64,000 nt of DNA, taken from NCBI GenBank assembly GCA_014898415.1, contig RCTD01000037.1, positions 248,001 through 312,000 of the forward strand, given 5' to 3'. The notes beneath the pieces are model-generated. The model was not told where the DNA came from, did no database searches, and saw only the letters and a program-made list of their open reading frames with translations. Numbering within the stretch: position 1 is the stretch's first letter; every line of letters starts with the position of its first letter. Origin of the DNA: Stromatinia cepivora. Lineage: Eukaryota; Ascomycota; Leotiomycetes; Helotiales; Sclerotiniaceae. Positions 48,400 through 60,882 of this stretch are shown piece after piece. Position numbers and translations under genes: made by a program.

Positions 48400-51300
48400 T
48401 AATTTTTAAAAAGAAAAGAATATTTGAATCTTTTTTAAAAAAACTTATTATATTATCGATTTCGTTTTTGAACAATTTATAAACAATTTTTAAACAGTAT
48501 TTGAATAATTCAATATTTTCTTTTTAAATCTGCTCTTTTTAATAATTTGATTTGAAATTATCAATTCTTTATTTATATTCATTTTATTATTTATATAAAC
48601 TTTTATTTAAATTTTGATATAATATCTAAAGAAGGATTTAATCAAATTATAATCTTTTGTTTTATTAATAATAATACCTCTTTTTTTATTCGATACAAAA
48701 ATCATTCCTTTAATAATGAAATCGAAATATTTATATTTATTGAAACTTTTGAAATTAAAGAAAAATATAATATTCTTAAATAATAGTTTAATTATTTTAT
48801 AAATATTATTAATCTTATTAGAGATTTTACAAATGAAATAAAAGATCGAATCGAAAATCAGAAGCTCTATAAAGCAATTAATCTCTTCAAAATCGGTTAT
48901 TTTGTTAAAAACAATAATACAATTCAATTTATCGAATAATATTGTAATAGAGTTAAAAAAGGTTTTAAAAATCTCGAAAGAATTTGGATAATTGTTCAAG
49001 AAAAAACTCTTATCTGTTTTTGATCGAAAGATATAAGTTTAAATAGTATTTCAATAAGAATGGATATAATCTATTATATCTTTTGTTTTAATCTTCAAAT
49101 CCTTGTAAAGTTTCTAAACGGATATATAGCTGAATATCTTATATGAAAAAGAGGCAAAGGAATTAAAAAGTATAATTTTATAGATTTCTATATTATATAT
49201 AGATTCATTACAAAAATTGATATAAAGAACAAAAAAGATTGAATACTTCTTTTTTATGATTTTATATAGAATCTTATCTTCAAAATTTATAAATTTATTT
49301 TCGATAATTTTGGATTTCTGAAAGAATATTATAAAAGCGAAAACCCTTTTGAAGTTCAATAAGGGGATAAACCTATTTGCGAAATAATTGCTATAAAAAC
49401 TATCTTAATACCCTTCAATAATGATGATAATAAAAAGGAATTTAATATTGAAGAATAATTAAAAGTAATTGTTATATTAAATACCCTTTGTATATACCGA
49501 TTTCTTCATTCCCAAATAATTATACCAATTTCGGAGTTTGCAATTATGAATATCGATAAATAAAAAAAGAAAAGTTATTATTTTGATTTCTCGAAAAAAG
49601 TTCCTTTTCATTTATCTATTCTAAACAAATTTGTATTTCGTTGTTATATAATTGATTATAGTATTGAATTTGTTTCAAATGATAATGATTTAGTTTTTGA
49701 CAATTTTAAAACAATCTTAAATTCTTTATAGAAATTGAAAAATTATTTTTGCGATTTAGGTTATCAATTTGAAGAGGGATAATACTTTTTGATGAACGAT
49801 GGATATATTGTTAATCAAATAGGGTGGAAAGTTGTTATATTGTTGGGAGAACAAATTATTGTAGATACTTTATATATATATCATTTATATATTTTAACAA
49901 AGCTTCTCGATTTAAAATCGAAGTATATTTCGGTTAAGGAATTACAAAACAGATTAGTTATTATTATCAGGAACCAAAAATGTATTAATGAAATAAGATT
50001 GATAAAGGTATTCTACCCTTAATTTTGTTTGTATTAATTTTTGGTTTTGGAATGATCAAAACAAACCTTCGGTTTTAATCGATTCGATTCAATAGAAAAC
50101 TTTTATTCCTTTAATTCTAATGAAACTCTTAAAGATAATTTTTTTCTATTAAAATTATCAAACAAAGAATCCTTTAAGAATCAATTTATTTTATATATCC
50201 TTTTGTTTCAATATATCTTCGAATAAAGAAATAGATTCGATTTGCGAAATATTTATGAAGATGTTTTCGCTATTTATAAATAGTATTTCTGTAAAATCTT
50301 TAAAAAAGATCTGCTCCCAAATTACTACTTTTCGATTATTCAATTTCTTTTAAGATATAATCTTGCTTTATAATATATTGCTATTTATATTCGAAAGAAT
50401 AAAGAGTTCTGTTTTGTATCAATACTTTTGTCTGTATTATATTTTCTTGATTATAATAAGAAATTTAACCTTTGTTATTTCTTTTTTGATCTTTTCTATT
50501 TAACTTTTAAAGACAAATAAAAAGAAGTTTCAAAAAGAATGATTATTGTAATCGATCTTTCTAAATCAAAGGAATTGATTAAAAGTTTCTATAAAGAATA
50601 TCAAATCCTTACTTTTTATAAACTAGATAATAATAATAATTTAATTCGGGAATTCCTAAAAAAGTATTTTTTCATTTGTTAATTATAGTATAATCTTGAT
50701 TAGATAATAAAAAAGGAAGCTTTCCAAAAAATCGAATAAAAGAATCAGTTTCGTTGAAGGATTTTGACTAGACTTGAATCCTAAGTAGTTGTAATTCGAT
50801 TAAATGTTATTTTGAGATATATTAATTCTTTTGGATTCTGTGGATTGATTTTGGTACCGATTTTTTATCTAATTGTAGTTTCGGACAAAAAGAATATAGA
50901 GGATAGTAATTTTTACAAAAACCTTTGAAGATCTTTTTAAAATCAGATTATTCTTTTTGAATTAAATAAATTTAATGAAGAAGGTTTTTATATTCCTTGA
51001 TTTTTTTCTTTTAATATTAATTTTGTTCTATAAGATTATCTTTTTATAGTTCTTTTAGAATATTTATTTTGGGATTTTAATATTGTAAAAGGAATAGCAA
51101 ATAGATTATTCGAAATTAATGATAATGAATTCGAGTTTTGGTATAAACGATAGTATAATTTTGTAATGATGGATTTGATTATTCAATTTGAAATATTCTA
51201 AAATAAAGAAAAGTAATAGAGAAATCGATTATTATTTATAAATTATAATATACTTTTACAAAAACAAGAAACTTTTTGTGATAAAGATTTTGAAGATGAT

Positions 51301-51835
51301 GAATTCCTTAATAGGGAAAATATTGGTAATTGAGAGATTGTGAATCTAATTGATGAAGAATTCTTTATTGGGAAATTTCAATCTATATTAAAGAAATTTA
51401 TTGAAAAAGGAAAAGAAATCGTAAAGCGAGAATCGATTCAGAATCAATTTGCAATATTATTCAATTTGTTTCCAATTGGATTTTTTGGAATATAAAGTAT
51501 TGTTTCAATCTCTGATATAGATTATAAACTAAATAGAGAATAAATGAATCGTTTTTCAATAAAGAAATCTTTTACAAGATTTAATAATAAAAAAAAGGAT
51601 TATCCCTTTAATGTTAAATAAGAGTTTATAATACCAAAAATCTTTATTTATTATTCAAATTATATTTAGGAATTATCAAAAAGTTCGATTACAAATATAA
51701 AGTTCGTTGCAAAGCATTTGATTAAACGTTTAAGAAAGATTGAAGATGAAGAAGACAATAAGGATATTTTTCAAGAATTTGAAACTTTTATCGAATTTGA
51801 TAAAGAGATAATAGAAGCAGATTTGGATTAATAAG
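48400..51835 (+). pseudogene. Extra long sense frame downstream of gypsy integrase
   Basis: In a single plus-strand frame (codons at positions equal to 1 modulo 3) long open segments follow one another for about 1100 codons, interrupted by stops of the TAA/TAG/TGA kind that RIP makes from Gln, Trp and Arg codons. Segments include GFNQIIIFCFINNNTSFFIR (about 48640), YIVNQIGWKVVILLGEQII (about 49804-49860), FAILFNLFPIGFFGI (about 51450) and VAKHLIKRLRKIEDEED (about 51711). It ends near 51830, before the 3' LTR at 52007. I recognise no domain. It might be an additional retrotransposon ORF or a captured host gene. Confidence 0.6.
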
Positions 51836-52006
51836 AATTTAAAGTATATTGTTTTTTTAAAACGATTTTAAAAATTGTTTATTGTTTTGATTTATTAATA
51901 CTTTAATTGGCTTTCCTTAATCTAATTATCTTTTGATCTTTTTGGTTTTTATCTTTTGTAATTGTTCTAAGATTAAATAGAATATATATTTTGGAAAGGG
52001 AAAGGA

Positions 52007-52298
52007 TATAAAAAAGTTGGGATATCAAAACCTAATATATAGCTAATTCGTAGTTATATAATTATATGATTCTTTGTAATTAGATATAAGAAAAGGCTCT
52101 GTTCCTTTTTCTTTAAAAGAAATCAATCGTTTTTCCATTAATCTTTTTATATCCCATTTATATACAATCCAAACTATTGTCTAAATCTACTAGTTTTATT
52201 ATTTGAAGTTTTTACAATGTAATCTGATCAATTCCAATTCCTATTTCCCCTTGCAGTGTGCTATCGGGACGCATGTATCTCGACCTACCTCTTTCACA
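52007..52298 (+). repeat. 3' LTR of the gypsy element (292 bp)
   Basis: The last ~42 bp differ at only two sites from the solo LTR while the first 100 bp are strongly mutated: the outer edge is spared. Confidence 0.9.
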
Positions 52299-52302
52299 AT
52301 AT

Positions 52303-55300
52303 ATATTTTGGAGATATTTTAAATCAAAATATATTAGAGTTAATGTAATTATAATTAATATATATATGATGATGATTCAGAATTTCAAATTTCAATTTGA
52401 TATTTATTTTAATATAATTATTATCGAAGTTTAGAATAAATTGAAAGAGTATAAAAGAAAATTAGGGGTTGTAAACGAAAGTTGTTGATTAATATATTAA
52501 GATATTGTTTTGTTTTTGGTTTTAATATATAGTTTTTTAATCAATTATTAAGGAGTAATGAATATATTGGATATCCAAATTAGCTTTAATATTGATGATA
52601 AGATTAAATATTTGTAGATTAAGGAATTTTGTTTTAAGAATGGATCAAAGTGAATATAAATTATGAAAAGATTTAGGTATACTTTTCGATATCAAGAATC
52701 AGATTTCGAAATCCTAAATAATATTTGTGATTTATATCAAAAAAAAGGTTATTATATATAAGATTGTTTATATTTAATATAAATTAATAAATTCTTTTAT
52801 AGTTATTTTTGTTATTAAAAAAGAAAGGGATTATTGAATTTGAAGAAGATTTATTTCAATAAAAAAAACTAAATATACTTTGTTAATAATATCTTTGAAT
52901 TAGATTTCGATATTAAGGATATAATAAAGGAAGATTGTAATTTGATAAAAAAGATTATTAGTAAAACTTTCTTTAATAAATGGTATATTAATATAAATAT
53001 TTCTTTATATATATTTGATCAATCTTTATTATTTAGATTAATAGATTCTATTATTAAACGAAAAATAAAGATTAATAAAAGAATAATATATTATCATTAT
53101 TAGAGTTTAATGAATATAATATATAAAGATAATTTTAAAATGTTATTTTCAAATATATTATATATATTAGGGCTAAAAATAAATTTGTTATTAGGAAAAA
53201 GGATCTGTGAAATAGGGTTGCAAAAGGAATTCAATTTTCATTATATATATTTCAAAAAGGATAATAAGAAAATCATTTATATTAAAATATAAAATAGAAT
53301 ATATATGGTTTTATATATAATTAAAGGATATAAGGATATAATTCTTTATTCGAGTATATATCAAAATGATCAAAAAAAAGGTTTTTCTTCAAAGATAATT
53401 AATAATATCAAAAATATCGATAACAAATTAATATTCAAGAAGAAAGAGAGATATTTGTTATAATATTGAAGATTCAATTATTTAAATCCAAATAAGATCA
53501 AGATTTTATATAAAATATTCAATATAATCAAATTAATAAAGATTTCAATTGAATTAGATATCTACGAAATATATATATTCATTAAGATGATTAATCGTAT
53601 TCCAAAACAATTGAATTTGTACAAATCAAAAAGATTCGAATTTATATATTTCGATATTATAGGATCATTTTCAAAATCGATTTGAGGGAATCGTTATTTT
53701 ATATTGATTATCGATAATTATACAAAAGTAAATTGGATTATATTATTTAAACAAAAAGATAATACAATTTAAATATTGAAAATTTGGAAAAAGAAGATGA
53801 AATTGATTATTGAAAAAAAGATCATTATAATTAGGATTAATAATATATTAGAATTTCTATAAATTATTTATAAATGATTATCAGATATATAATCCGAAAT
53901 TATAATAATTGTTTTTTTATATCAAAACGGATTTTTAGAATGGAATATAAGGATTATAAAGGTAAATATAAAAGTAATATTAAAAAAAATTGGATTATTA
54001 TTAAAGTTTTGAAATAAAATTGTAAAGTATAATATTTATATCAAAAATTGTATTAATATTAATTCTGATATAAATAGAATAGATCGATTTTTTATAAAAG
54101 TTTTTATAAATATAATATTAGATATAAAAATATATAAAATCTAAAGAAATAAATATTATATTTATATCAATCTCAAGATTATTCTGAAAAAACAAAAATA
54201 TAACAAATTACAGAATACTTCAAAAGTTGATATATTTCTAAAATATTCAAAAATTATAAATAAATATATCAAAATATATTCTTTAGAATTAAATTATATA
54301 TTTTGATCAAATAGAATAATTATAAATAAATTTTAACGAAAAAAAGATTTGAATTTTAAATTAAGAAATTGTAAATCAAATTTATAAAGAATAAAAAATA
54401 TAGAATTAGATCAAAGATTTTATAATAAATTAATAATAAACAAAATATCTTTTTTATTCTCAATATTAAATATAATATCTATATTATCTTTATTCTAAAT
54501 ATTCTCTCCAATAAATATTATACTGAATTCAATGATTATATTAAATATTCTAATTATCGAATTGAAATTAGATAAATTAGATATATCAATATCAATATAT
54601 AATAAAAATGAAAATAGTAATATTTAGAAAACAAATTAAAAATCTTTTTCTAAAAATATTTTAAATATCGAATTTATTATTCTAAAGATTCTAATTTAAG
54701 AATAAACTTTTATAAATCCTGAATTTATATCAAAAGCAAAATTTAAGATCATTTTAAATTTTATTGATAAATTTATTTTAGTAGAATCGAAAAACAAAGT
54801 AAATTTATAATTATTTGAAATTAAATAAGAGAATATAATAAATCTTAAAAATGAACCTTTAAAATATCTAATACAAAAATAGAAAAGAAATATAAAATAA
54901 GATTTTAAAGAAAAATAGAAAAGCAAAATTATAAAAATATTAATTGTAATATTTATATAAATCAAAATTCAAAAAAATATAGAATATATTATAATTATAA
55001 TCTCAATTATTTACAAAATGAATCTTTATATCAAAGATAAAATCATTTCAGATTTTATGATTTTATTGATAAATATAAATAATATAAAAAATATAATATA
55101 TCTAATCAAAAAAATTCTAGAAATCAAAATATTAAGAACTTATAAAGAAACAATATCGGATCGAAAACATTCTAAAAAATGAAAGGAAATTATTCAAAAG
55201 GAAATTATATTTTTAATTCAAAATAGTATTTAAAAAGAATATATATTTCTTAAAAGAAATAATTTGATTTCGATAAAATAAGTATTTATAATTAAAATTA

Positions 55301-56750
55301 AAGATAATAAAGTAAAACGATTCAAGATAAGATTAATAGTTTAAAAGTTTAATCAAGTATTAGGAAAAAATTATAACGAAACATTTGTATTAATAATAAA
55401 GCTAAATATATTCAAACTATTTCTAATTATTATTGTAAAAAAAAATTTGGAATATTTATATTTCGATATCAAAAATGCTTTTATTAAATTATATTTGAAA
55501 AAAAAGATCTATTTTGAATTATTTCAAAGTATCAAAATCGAAAAAGGATATATATTATAAATTTTATAAAATCTATATAATTTGAAATAAATTGAAAAGG
55601 ATTGAAGTTTATTATTGAAGAAAGAATTTTTAAATATAAACTTTATATAAAGTTTAATAGATTTATATTTGTATATATTCAAAAATTGTAATATAATATT
55701 ATTAATATATATTGATGATATTATTATTATATTATATATATTATTATAAATCATTTAATTCGATAAAAAACTATTAATCTGTTTTAATATTAAGAATTTA
55801 AAGGAGATTAATAAAATTCTAAATATTAGGATCATTTGTGATAAAAAAATATATATATTAATTATAAATCAAGAAGAATATTTCGATATTATATTAATTA
55901 AATATAATATTATATATAAATAATATCAAATCAAGAAATTGTTAATAATAAATTATATTTATTTTCGATTAATAATCGATGATAATAAATTAATAGATAT
56001 AAATGAATATTAATAACGAATAAAAAATATAATTCATTTAATAATATATATTCGATTAAATATAGTATTTTCAATTAAAAGATTTTTATAATTTATAATA
56101 AAACCAATAAAATATTATATTATAATTTTGAAAAATTTAATATAATATCTATAATTAATAATCAAATAAAAATTATAATTTGAATTAAAAAAAGTATAAT
56201 TTGATATTTGTAAAGAATATAATATATTTGATAATATAATAAAGGTATATATAAATACAGATTGAATTAATAATAAATATAATTGAAAAAATATTTCAAA
56301 GGGAATTATAATATTTTATAAAAGTTTTATATTATAAATTAACAAGAAACAAATATTTATAATTATTTTTAATATAAAATCAGAATATATTACAATAATA
56401 ATATTTATTAAATAAAGAAAATAAATTGTATAAATATTTAAAGATTTATTTAGATTAAATTATATTGAAAAAAATAAAGATATGATTCAAATATTTAATA
56501 ATAATTAAAACATTTTAGTTTTAATCAAAAATCTATATTTATATAAATAATTCAAATATATAGATATCAATTATTATTTTATTAAAGATTTTATAAAAAA
56601 GAAGAAAATCGTTATTAATTATATCAATATATATAATATAATTATTAATAAAATAATGAAGCTTTATATAAGAATTATTTTCAAAAAATTCAAGAAAATA
56701 TTAGGATTAGTAATTTAGAAAAATTAAATAGAATATTTTTAAAAAAGAAA
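52303..56750 (+). pseudogene. Copia-1 gag-pol remnant downstream of the gypsy insertion
   Basis: Continues the copia-1 frame. Recognisable parts: integrase core near 53600-53870; a long linker with stops; RT core from about 55300 with the YIDDI box at 55708-55722 and EINKILNIRI after it; RNase H-like tail near 56230-56500 (KVYINTD, NKYNWKNISKGIIIF). The short open frames in this stretch are fragments of this polyprotein or their antisense shadows. Confidence 0.75.
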
Positions 56751-56916
56751 TATTGGAAATGAAATTATTATAGAATTAAAATTGAGATTATATAATTATA
56801 ATAATATATAAATTATATTTAGGAATAATTTCAATTCTATTTTTATTAGAATAATAAATTCTTAATTCAATTTATATAATCAATAATATTATTACTTTTT
56901 GTATCAAATGTTAATA
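56751..56916 (+). repeat. 3' LTR of copia-1
   Basis: 166 bp, heavily C-to-T/G-to-A changed at its inner end relative to the 5' LTR; right end (GTATCAAATGTTAATA) nearly the same as the 5' copy. Confidence 0.85.
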
Positions 56917-56917
56917 T

Positions 56918-57209
56918 TGTGAAAGAGGTAGGTCGAGATACGTGCGTCCCGATAGCACGCTGCGAGGGGAAATGGGAATTGGAACTGATCAGATTACATT
57001 GTAGAGGCTTCAAGTAGTAAAACTAGTAGGTTTAGACAATGGTTTGGGTTGTGCACAAATGGGGTACAAAAAGACTAGTGGAAAAACGATTGATTTCTTT
57101 CAAGGAGAGGGGAGCAGAGCCCTCTCTTATATCTAACTACGAGGAGTCATGTGACCATATGACTACGAACTAGCTACGTGTTAGGCCTTGATATCCCAAC
57201 TTTCTCACA
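56918..57209 (-). repeat. Inverted solo LTR of the gypsy family, nearly unmutated
   Basis: Exactly 292 bp, reverse complement of the gypsy LTR, flanked by ATAT on both sides (56914-56917 and 57210-57213). It lies at the right border of copia-1. It keeps C and G at nearly every site changed in the two RIP-altered LTRs (e.g. GGGACGCACGTATCTCGACC, as the complement), so it stands out as a GC island in about 15% GC DNA. Confidence 0.9.
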
Positions 57210-57213
57210 ATAT

Positions 57214-58232
57214 ATATATCAATAACAAATCAATATTATATATTATCAATAAAGAAATTAGATTCCAAATAATACAATAATTCGATAATATTAATATAAA
57301 GTATATATGAAATAAATTAAAAATATATTGAATGAATATATATTTAAATTTATCAGATTATATTATTTATAATATCAGAAAAAACTTTATAAATAAAGAA
57401 TTCAAATAATATATCGAAATAATAATAATTATTACAAAAAGTATATTTATTGAAGTATATTGATTGATTAGAATGATTGAATATTATTATCAAATCATTT
57501 GATATATATATAATATTATCGAAAAAGAATTCAAGGATATTGAAATAATGAAAGAATCGATATTATAAATAATAATGAAAACAATTAATAATATTATTAA
57601 TTTTAATAGAATTATATTTATTCTTTTAATATTCGGAATATATTTGTAAATAAACAAATTTGATCTATTAATATCTGATATTTAATAACGATTTAATATA
57701 ATCAAAAGAACAAATAACAAAATCAAAAAACTTCAAATTGAAAAATAAATAACAAATATATTAAATCAAAGGAATAGCTTAAATATAATTCCAATTTATA
57801 AATTATCAATTAATTCAAATATATAAATATAAAAAGAAAAAAATTATCGAATTATTAAATGAATAGAACTATTTATATTATTATAAATCGAAAACAAAAT
57901 TTATATAATTCAATTATTAAATAAATCTATAATTTTTCGATTTACAATAATAAAACTTTATATAATCGAAATAACAATATCAACAAAATCTATTATATAA
58001 ATAGAATTTATTATAATAAAATAAACCTTTTAGAAAATATTCTTAAAGAACTTTGAAATTATCTTTCAAAAGAAATTTAAAATCATTTTAAAAAATATAA
58101 CGAAAGCAAATCCTAATATTCTTTAAATAATTATTCTATTAATAAAAATATTATATAATATAATTAATATAATATTAATCGAAATTATAGAAATATATTT
58201 TATTGAAAATATAACAAAAATATTAGATATAA
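57214..58232 (+). pseudogene. Copia-C segment 3: integrase core
   Basis: Resumes copia-C after copia-1. Plus-strand pieces such as IIYYL, NSNNISK, YIDWLEWLNIIIKSF and SKKNSRILK near 57355-57535 fit the second half of a copia integrase core in order, but every piece is interrupted by stops. Cut at 58232 by element B; TATAA (58228-58232) is the duplicated target. Confidence 0.5.
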
Positions 58233-58423
58233 TATGAGAATTATAATAAAGAATCAATTAATTTTGAATAACAATAGATTTGGATTTAGAATCAAAAAAT
58301 TTTTCATTATTTTTTTTAATGATATTGAAGAATTTTTTTTTATATAAATGAAAACTCTTCAAATTAATATATAATTCGATTTGTTTTCGATTAATTTTAG
58401 TTTTGTAGTTGAAGTTTGTAATA
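58233..58423 (-). repeat. 3' LTR of element B (191 bp)
   Basis: Reverse complement of 39756-39946, with about a quarter of positions altered. Confidence 0.85.
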
Positions 58424-58539
58424 AAGTTTTCCTTTTCAAAATTTTCATTTTCGAAAATCTTTAAAATGAAATTATTTAAATTGAAATATTCAATCAAAAC
58501 TAATATTATTTGATATTATATTATATATCTTTTCATAAA

Positions 58540-58875
58540 ATTATCGATATTATATTGTATGCTTTTTTGTAAAACCATTGTATTATATTGTATATCTTTT
58601 TGTAAAACTATTGTAGATTTATATATTGTGTGGTATACTTTTTCGTAGAATTATTGATATTATATTGTATACTTTTTCATAAAATTATTGTATTGTATTG
58701 TATACCTTTTTGTAAAACCATTGTAGATTTATCGATATTGTATTATATACCTTTTTGTAGAATTATTGATATTATGTTATATATTTTTTTGTAAAACTAT
58801 TATATTATATTATATATTTTTTTTATAAAATTATTGATAATATATAATATATTTTTTCATAAAATTATTGTAGAT
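58540..58875. repeat. ~34-bp tandem array in element B
   Basis: About ten copies of a TTTTTGTAAAACTATTGTATTATATTG-like unit; element A has three copies of the complement near 39570-39670. Confidence 0.75.
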
Positions 58876-59139
58876 CCATTGAAATCTTTTCAATTCTTTT
58901 AATTCCTTTATTTCTATTTTATAATAATCGGCCGAATTGAAATTTCAATAGAAAATTCTATACAATAATTAAATCTATAATAATTCCTTCAATAATGAAA
59001 TTATAATATTTATATCTTTATTTTATAAAATTCAATATTTTCATTTTTTTGAAAATTTTTTAATATTATTTAAAAATTTTTATATATATATTTATTTTCG
59101 ATTTATTTTCAATTCGATTTCGATATAATTTTGGTACAA

Positions 59140-59690
59140 TTTTGATAAATATATTTTCAATTTGGATTCAATATATTTTCGATTTGGATTTAGTATATTT
59201 TCGATTTGATATATTTTCGATTTGATATATTTTCGATTTGATATATTTTTAATTTAATATACTTTTGATTTGATATACTTTTGATTTGGATTTGATATAT
59301 TTTTGATTCAGATTTGATATACTTTTGATTTGGGTTTGATATATTTTTGGTTTAGATTTGATATATTTTCGATTTAATATATTTTTGATTTGATATATTT
59401 TTGATTTAATATACTTTCGATTTGGATTTAATATATTTTTGATTTAGATTTAATATATTTTTGATTTGGGTTTAGTATATTTTCGATTTGGTATATTTTC
59501 GATTTAGTATATTTTCGATTTGATATATTTTTGATTTGATATATTTTTGATTTGATATATTTTTGATTTAGATTTGATATATTTTCGATTCAGATTTGGT
59601 ATATTTTTGGTTTGGGTTTAGTATATTTTCGATTTGGTATGCTTTCGATTTAGTATACTTTTTTGATTTGGTATATTTTTTAATATAATG
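59140..59690. repeat. 16/22-bp minisatellite in element B
   Basis: Complement of the GAAAGCATACCAAATC family, e.g. GATTTGGTATATTTTC, about 30 units with C-to-T-type drift between units. Confidence 0.85.
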
Positions 59691-60691
59691 AGTAAGGGAT
59701 ATTAATGCTTTTCTTTTTGAATCGATATTTTTATCGATTTTAATGATTTTATAGATTTGATAAATAATAAAAAGGGAAAAGGGTTTTCAATTTGTTTTTT
59801 CTTTTGAAATCTAAAATATAAATATATTATATTCTTTAATATTATTAAATTTGTATCAAAAAAATAATAATTTCAATAAATATTATTTCGTTTTTAATTA
59901 ATATATTAGTTTTCTAATATAAATCCAATTATTTGTAATCAATTTTTATTAATGATTTTTTAAAATTATATAAAGATTAGTTTTACTTTTTCTTTTAGAA
60001 GAAATTTAGTATTCTATTAAAAGGAAAAGATTTCAAATATTTTGTTAGGATTCTATTTTGAAAATAGAAATATAATTAATATTATATATAAATTTGTTTA
60101 TTATATTTTTCAAAAATAATATTAAAGATTTTATTATTATTATATATAAATCTATTCATTATATTTTTTAAGGGTAATATTAAAGGCTTTATTATTATTA
60201 TTTCAATTTCAATATCTTCAACTTTAATATTTTTAATTTCAATATCTTCAATTTCAATATTTTCAATTTCAATATCTTCAATTTTCAATAACTTTTATAT
60301 TCAAATTCTTCAGTTTTCCGATAAAGTTTCAAAGGTTTTTTATATACTTTTGTTTTTTCGTTCTTTTATTTAAATGATTTATATAATTTAAAAATTCGTT
60401 TTTGAATTTCATAAAATAAAGTAGAATTCAATTCATACATTATATTTATATCTTTCGAATAAATTTTTTCAATTCTTTTTCTTTTGTTTTTTTTGATTTT
60501 CTTGATTCGAAGATTTTCGATAATATTTCGAAGGGATTTTAAAGATTCGTTTTGAAATCAAATTCGTATATATTTTGAAGATAAATTTCGAAGGGTTTTT
60601 GATAAAATTCGAAGGCTTTTATAAATCAAAAAAAATAAGATTATTCTTAAAATTAATCGATAAATTGCTTTCAAAAATGAATAAAAAAAAT

Positions 60692-60882
60692 TATAAGAAT
60701 TATAACAAAGAATCAATTAATTTCAAATAATAATAAATTTGGATTTAAAATCAAAAAACTTTTCATTATTTTCTTTAATAATATTAAAGAATTCCTTTTT
60801 ATATAAATGAAAACTCTTCAAATTAATATATAATTCAGCCCACTTTCAATTAACCCTAATTTTATAATTAAAATTCGTAATA
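60692..60882 (-). repeat. 5' LTR of element B (191 bp)
   Basis: Reverse complement of 37618-37808 along its full length. Confidence 0.85.

Larger units (their letters stand above)
41083..52298 (+). mobile_element. Ty3/gypsy element, 11.2 kb, nested in copia-1
   Basis: Two 292-bp LTRs (41083-41374 and 52007-52298) with TGTGA...TCACA ends and an ATAT duplication (41079-41082 and 52299-52302). Copia-2 preserves the uninterrupted target (about 62044-62066). Internal order, all plus strand: Gag, aspartic protease, RT-RNase H, integrase (the gypsy order), then a further long frame before the 3' LTR. Every frame has numerous stops, so it is dead. Total length is large for a gypsy element because of the extra 3.4 kb. 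Confidence 0.88.
40218..56916 (+). mobile_element. Copia-1: Ty1/copia element, 5.48 kb without its insert
   Basis: Its 5' LTR (40218-40382) and 3' LTR (56751-56916) are 165-166 bp and begin TGTTGGAAATGAGG/TATTGGAAATGAAA; a purine tract AAAAAAGAAA (56741-56750) abuts the 3' LTR. The target duplication TATAT is at 40213-40217 and, after removing the solo LTR, at 56917 plus 57214-57217. The coding part is split by the gypsy element at 41083-52302. Plus-strand remnants are in the order Gag, integrase, RT, RNase H, as in copia: integrase core FEFIYFDIIGSFSKS and GNRYFILIIDNYTKVNW at about 53637-53740, RT FDIKNAFIKLYL near 55467 and the YIDDI box at about 55708-55722. All frames are broken by stops. 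Confidence 0.85.
58233..60882 (-). mobile_element. Element B: inverted, longer, more decayed copy of element A
   Basis: Terminal repeats 58233-58423 and 60692-60882, each 191 bp, are the reverse complement of element A's LTRs. A 5-bp TATAA duplication (58228-58232 and 60883-60887) proves separate insertion. The interior carries the complements of every array of element A in mirrored order, but expanded: about ten 34-bp units near 58540-58870 (three in A), about 540 bp of the 16-bp family at about 59140-59690 (310 bp in A) and the GAAGTTGAAGATATT family at about 60200-60290. Total 2650 bp against 2329 bp. Nearly all CpA/CpT sites are mutated. Confidence 0.85.

Noticed and set aside
44262..49359. 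Minus-strand ORFs inside the gypsy element as a possible antisense gene
   Set aside because: They lie opposite recognisable plus-strand protease, RNase H and third-ORF remnants, and are AT-rich antisense shadows (Ile/Asn/Lys/Phe only).
37618..60882. One giant inverted repeat or palindromic transposon with 2.3-2.6 kb arms (elements A and B)
   Set aside because: Each arm has its own pair of 191-bp LTRs and its own, different 5-bp target duplication (ATTTA and TATAA), so they are two separate insertions in opposite orientation.
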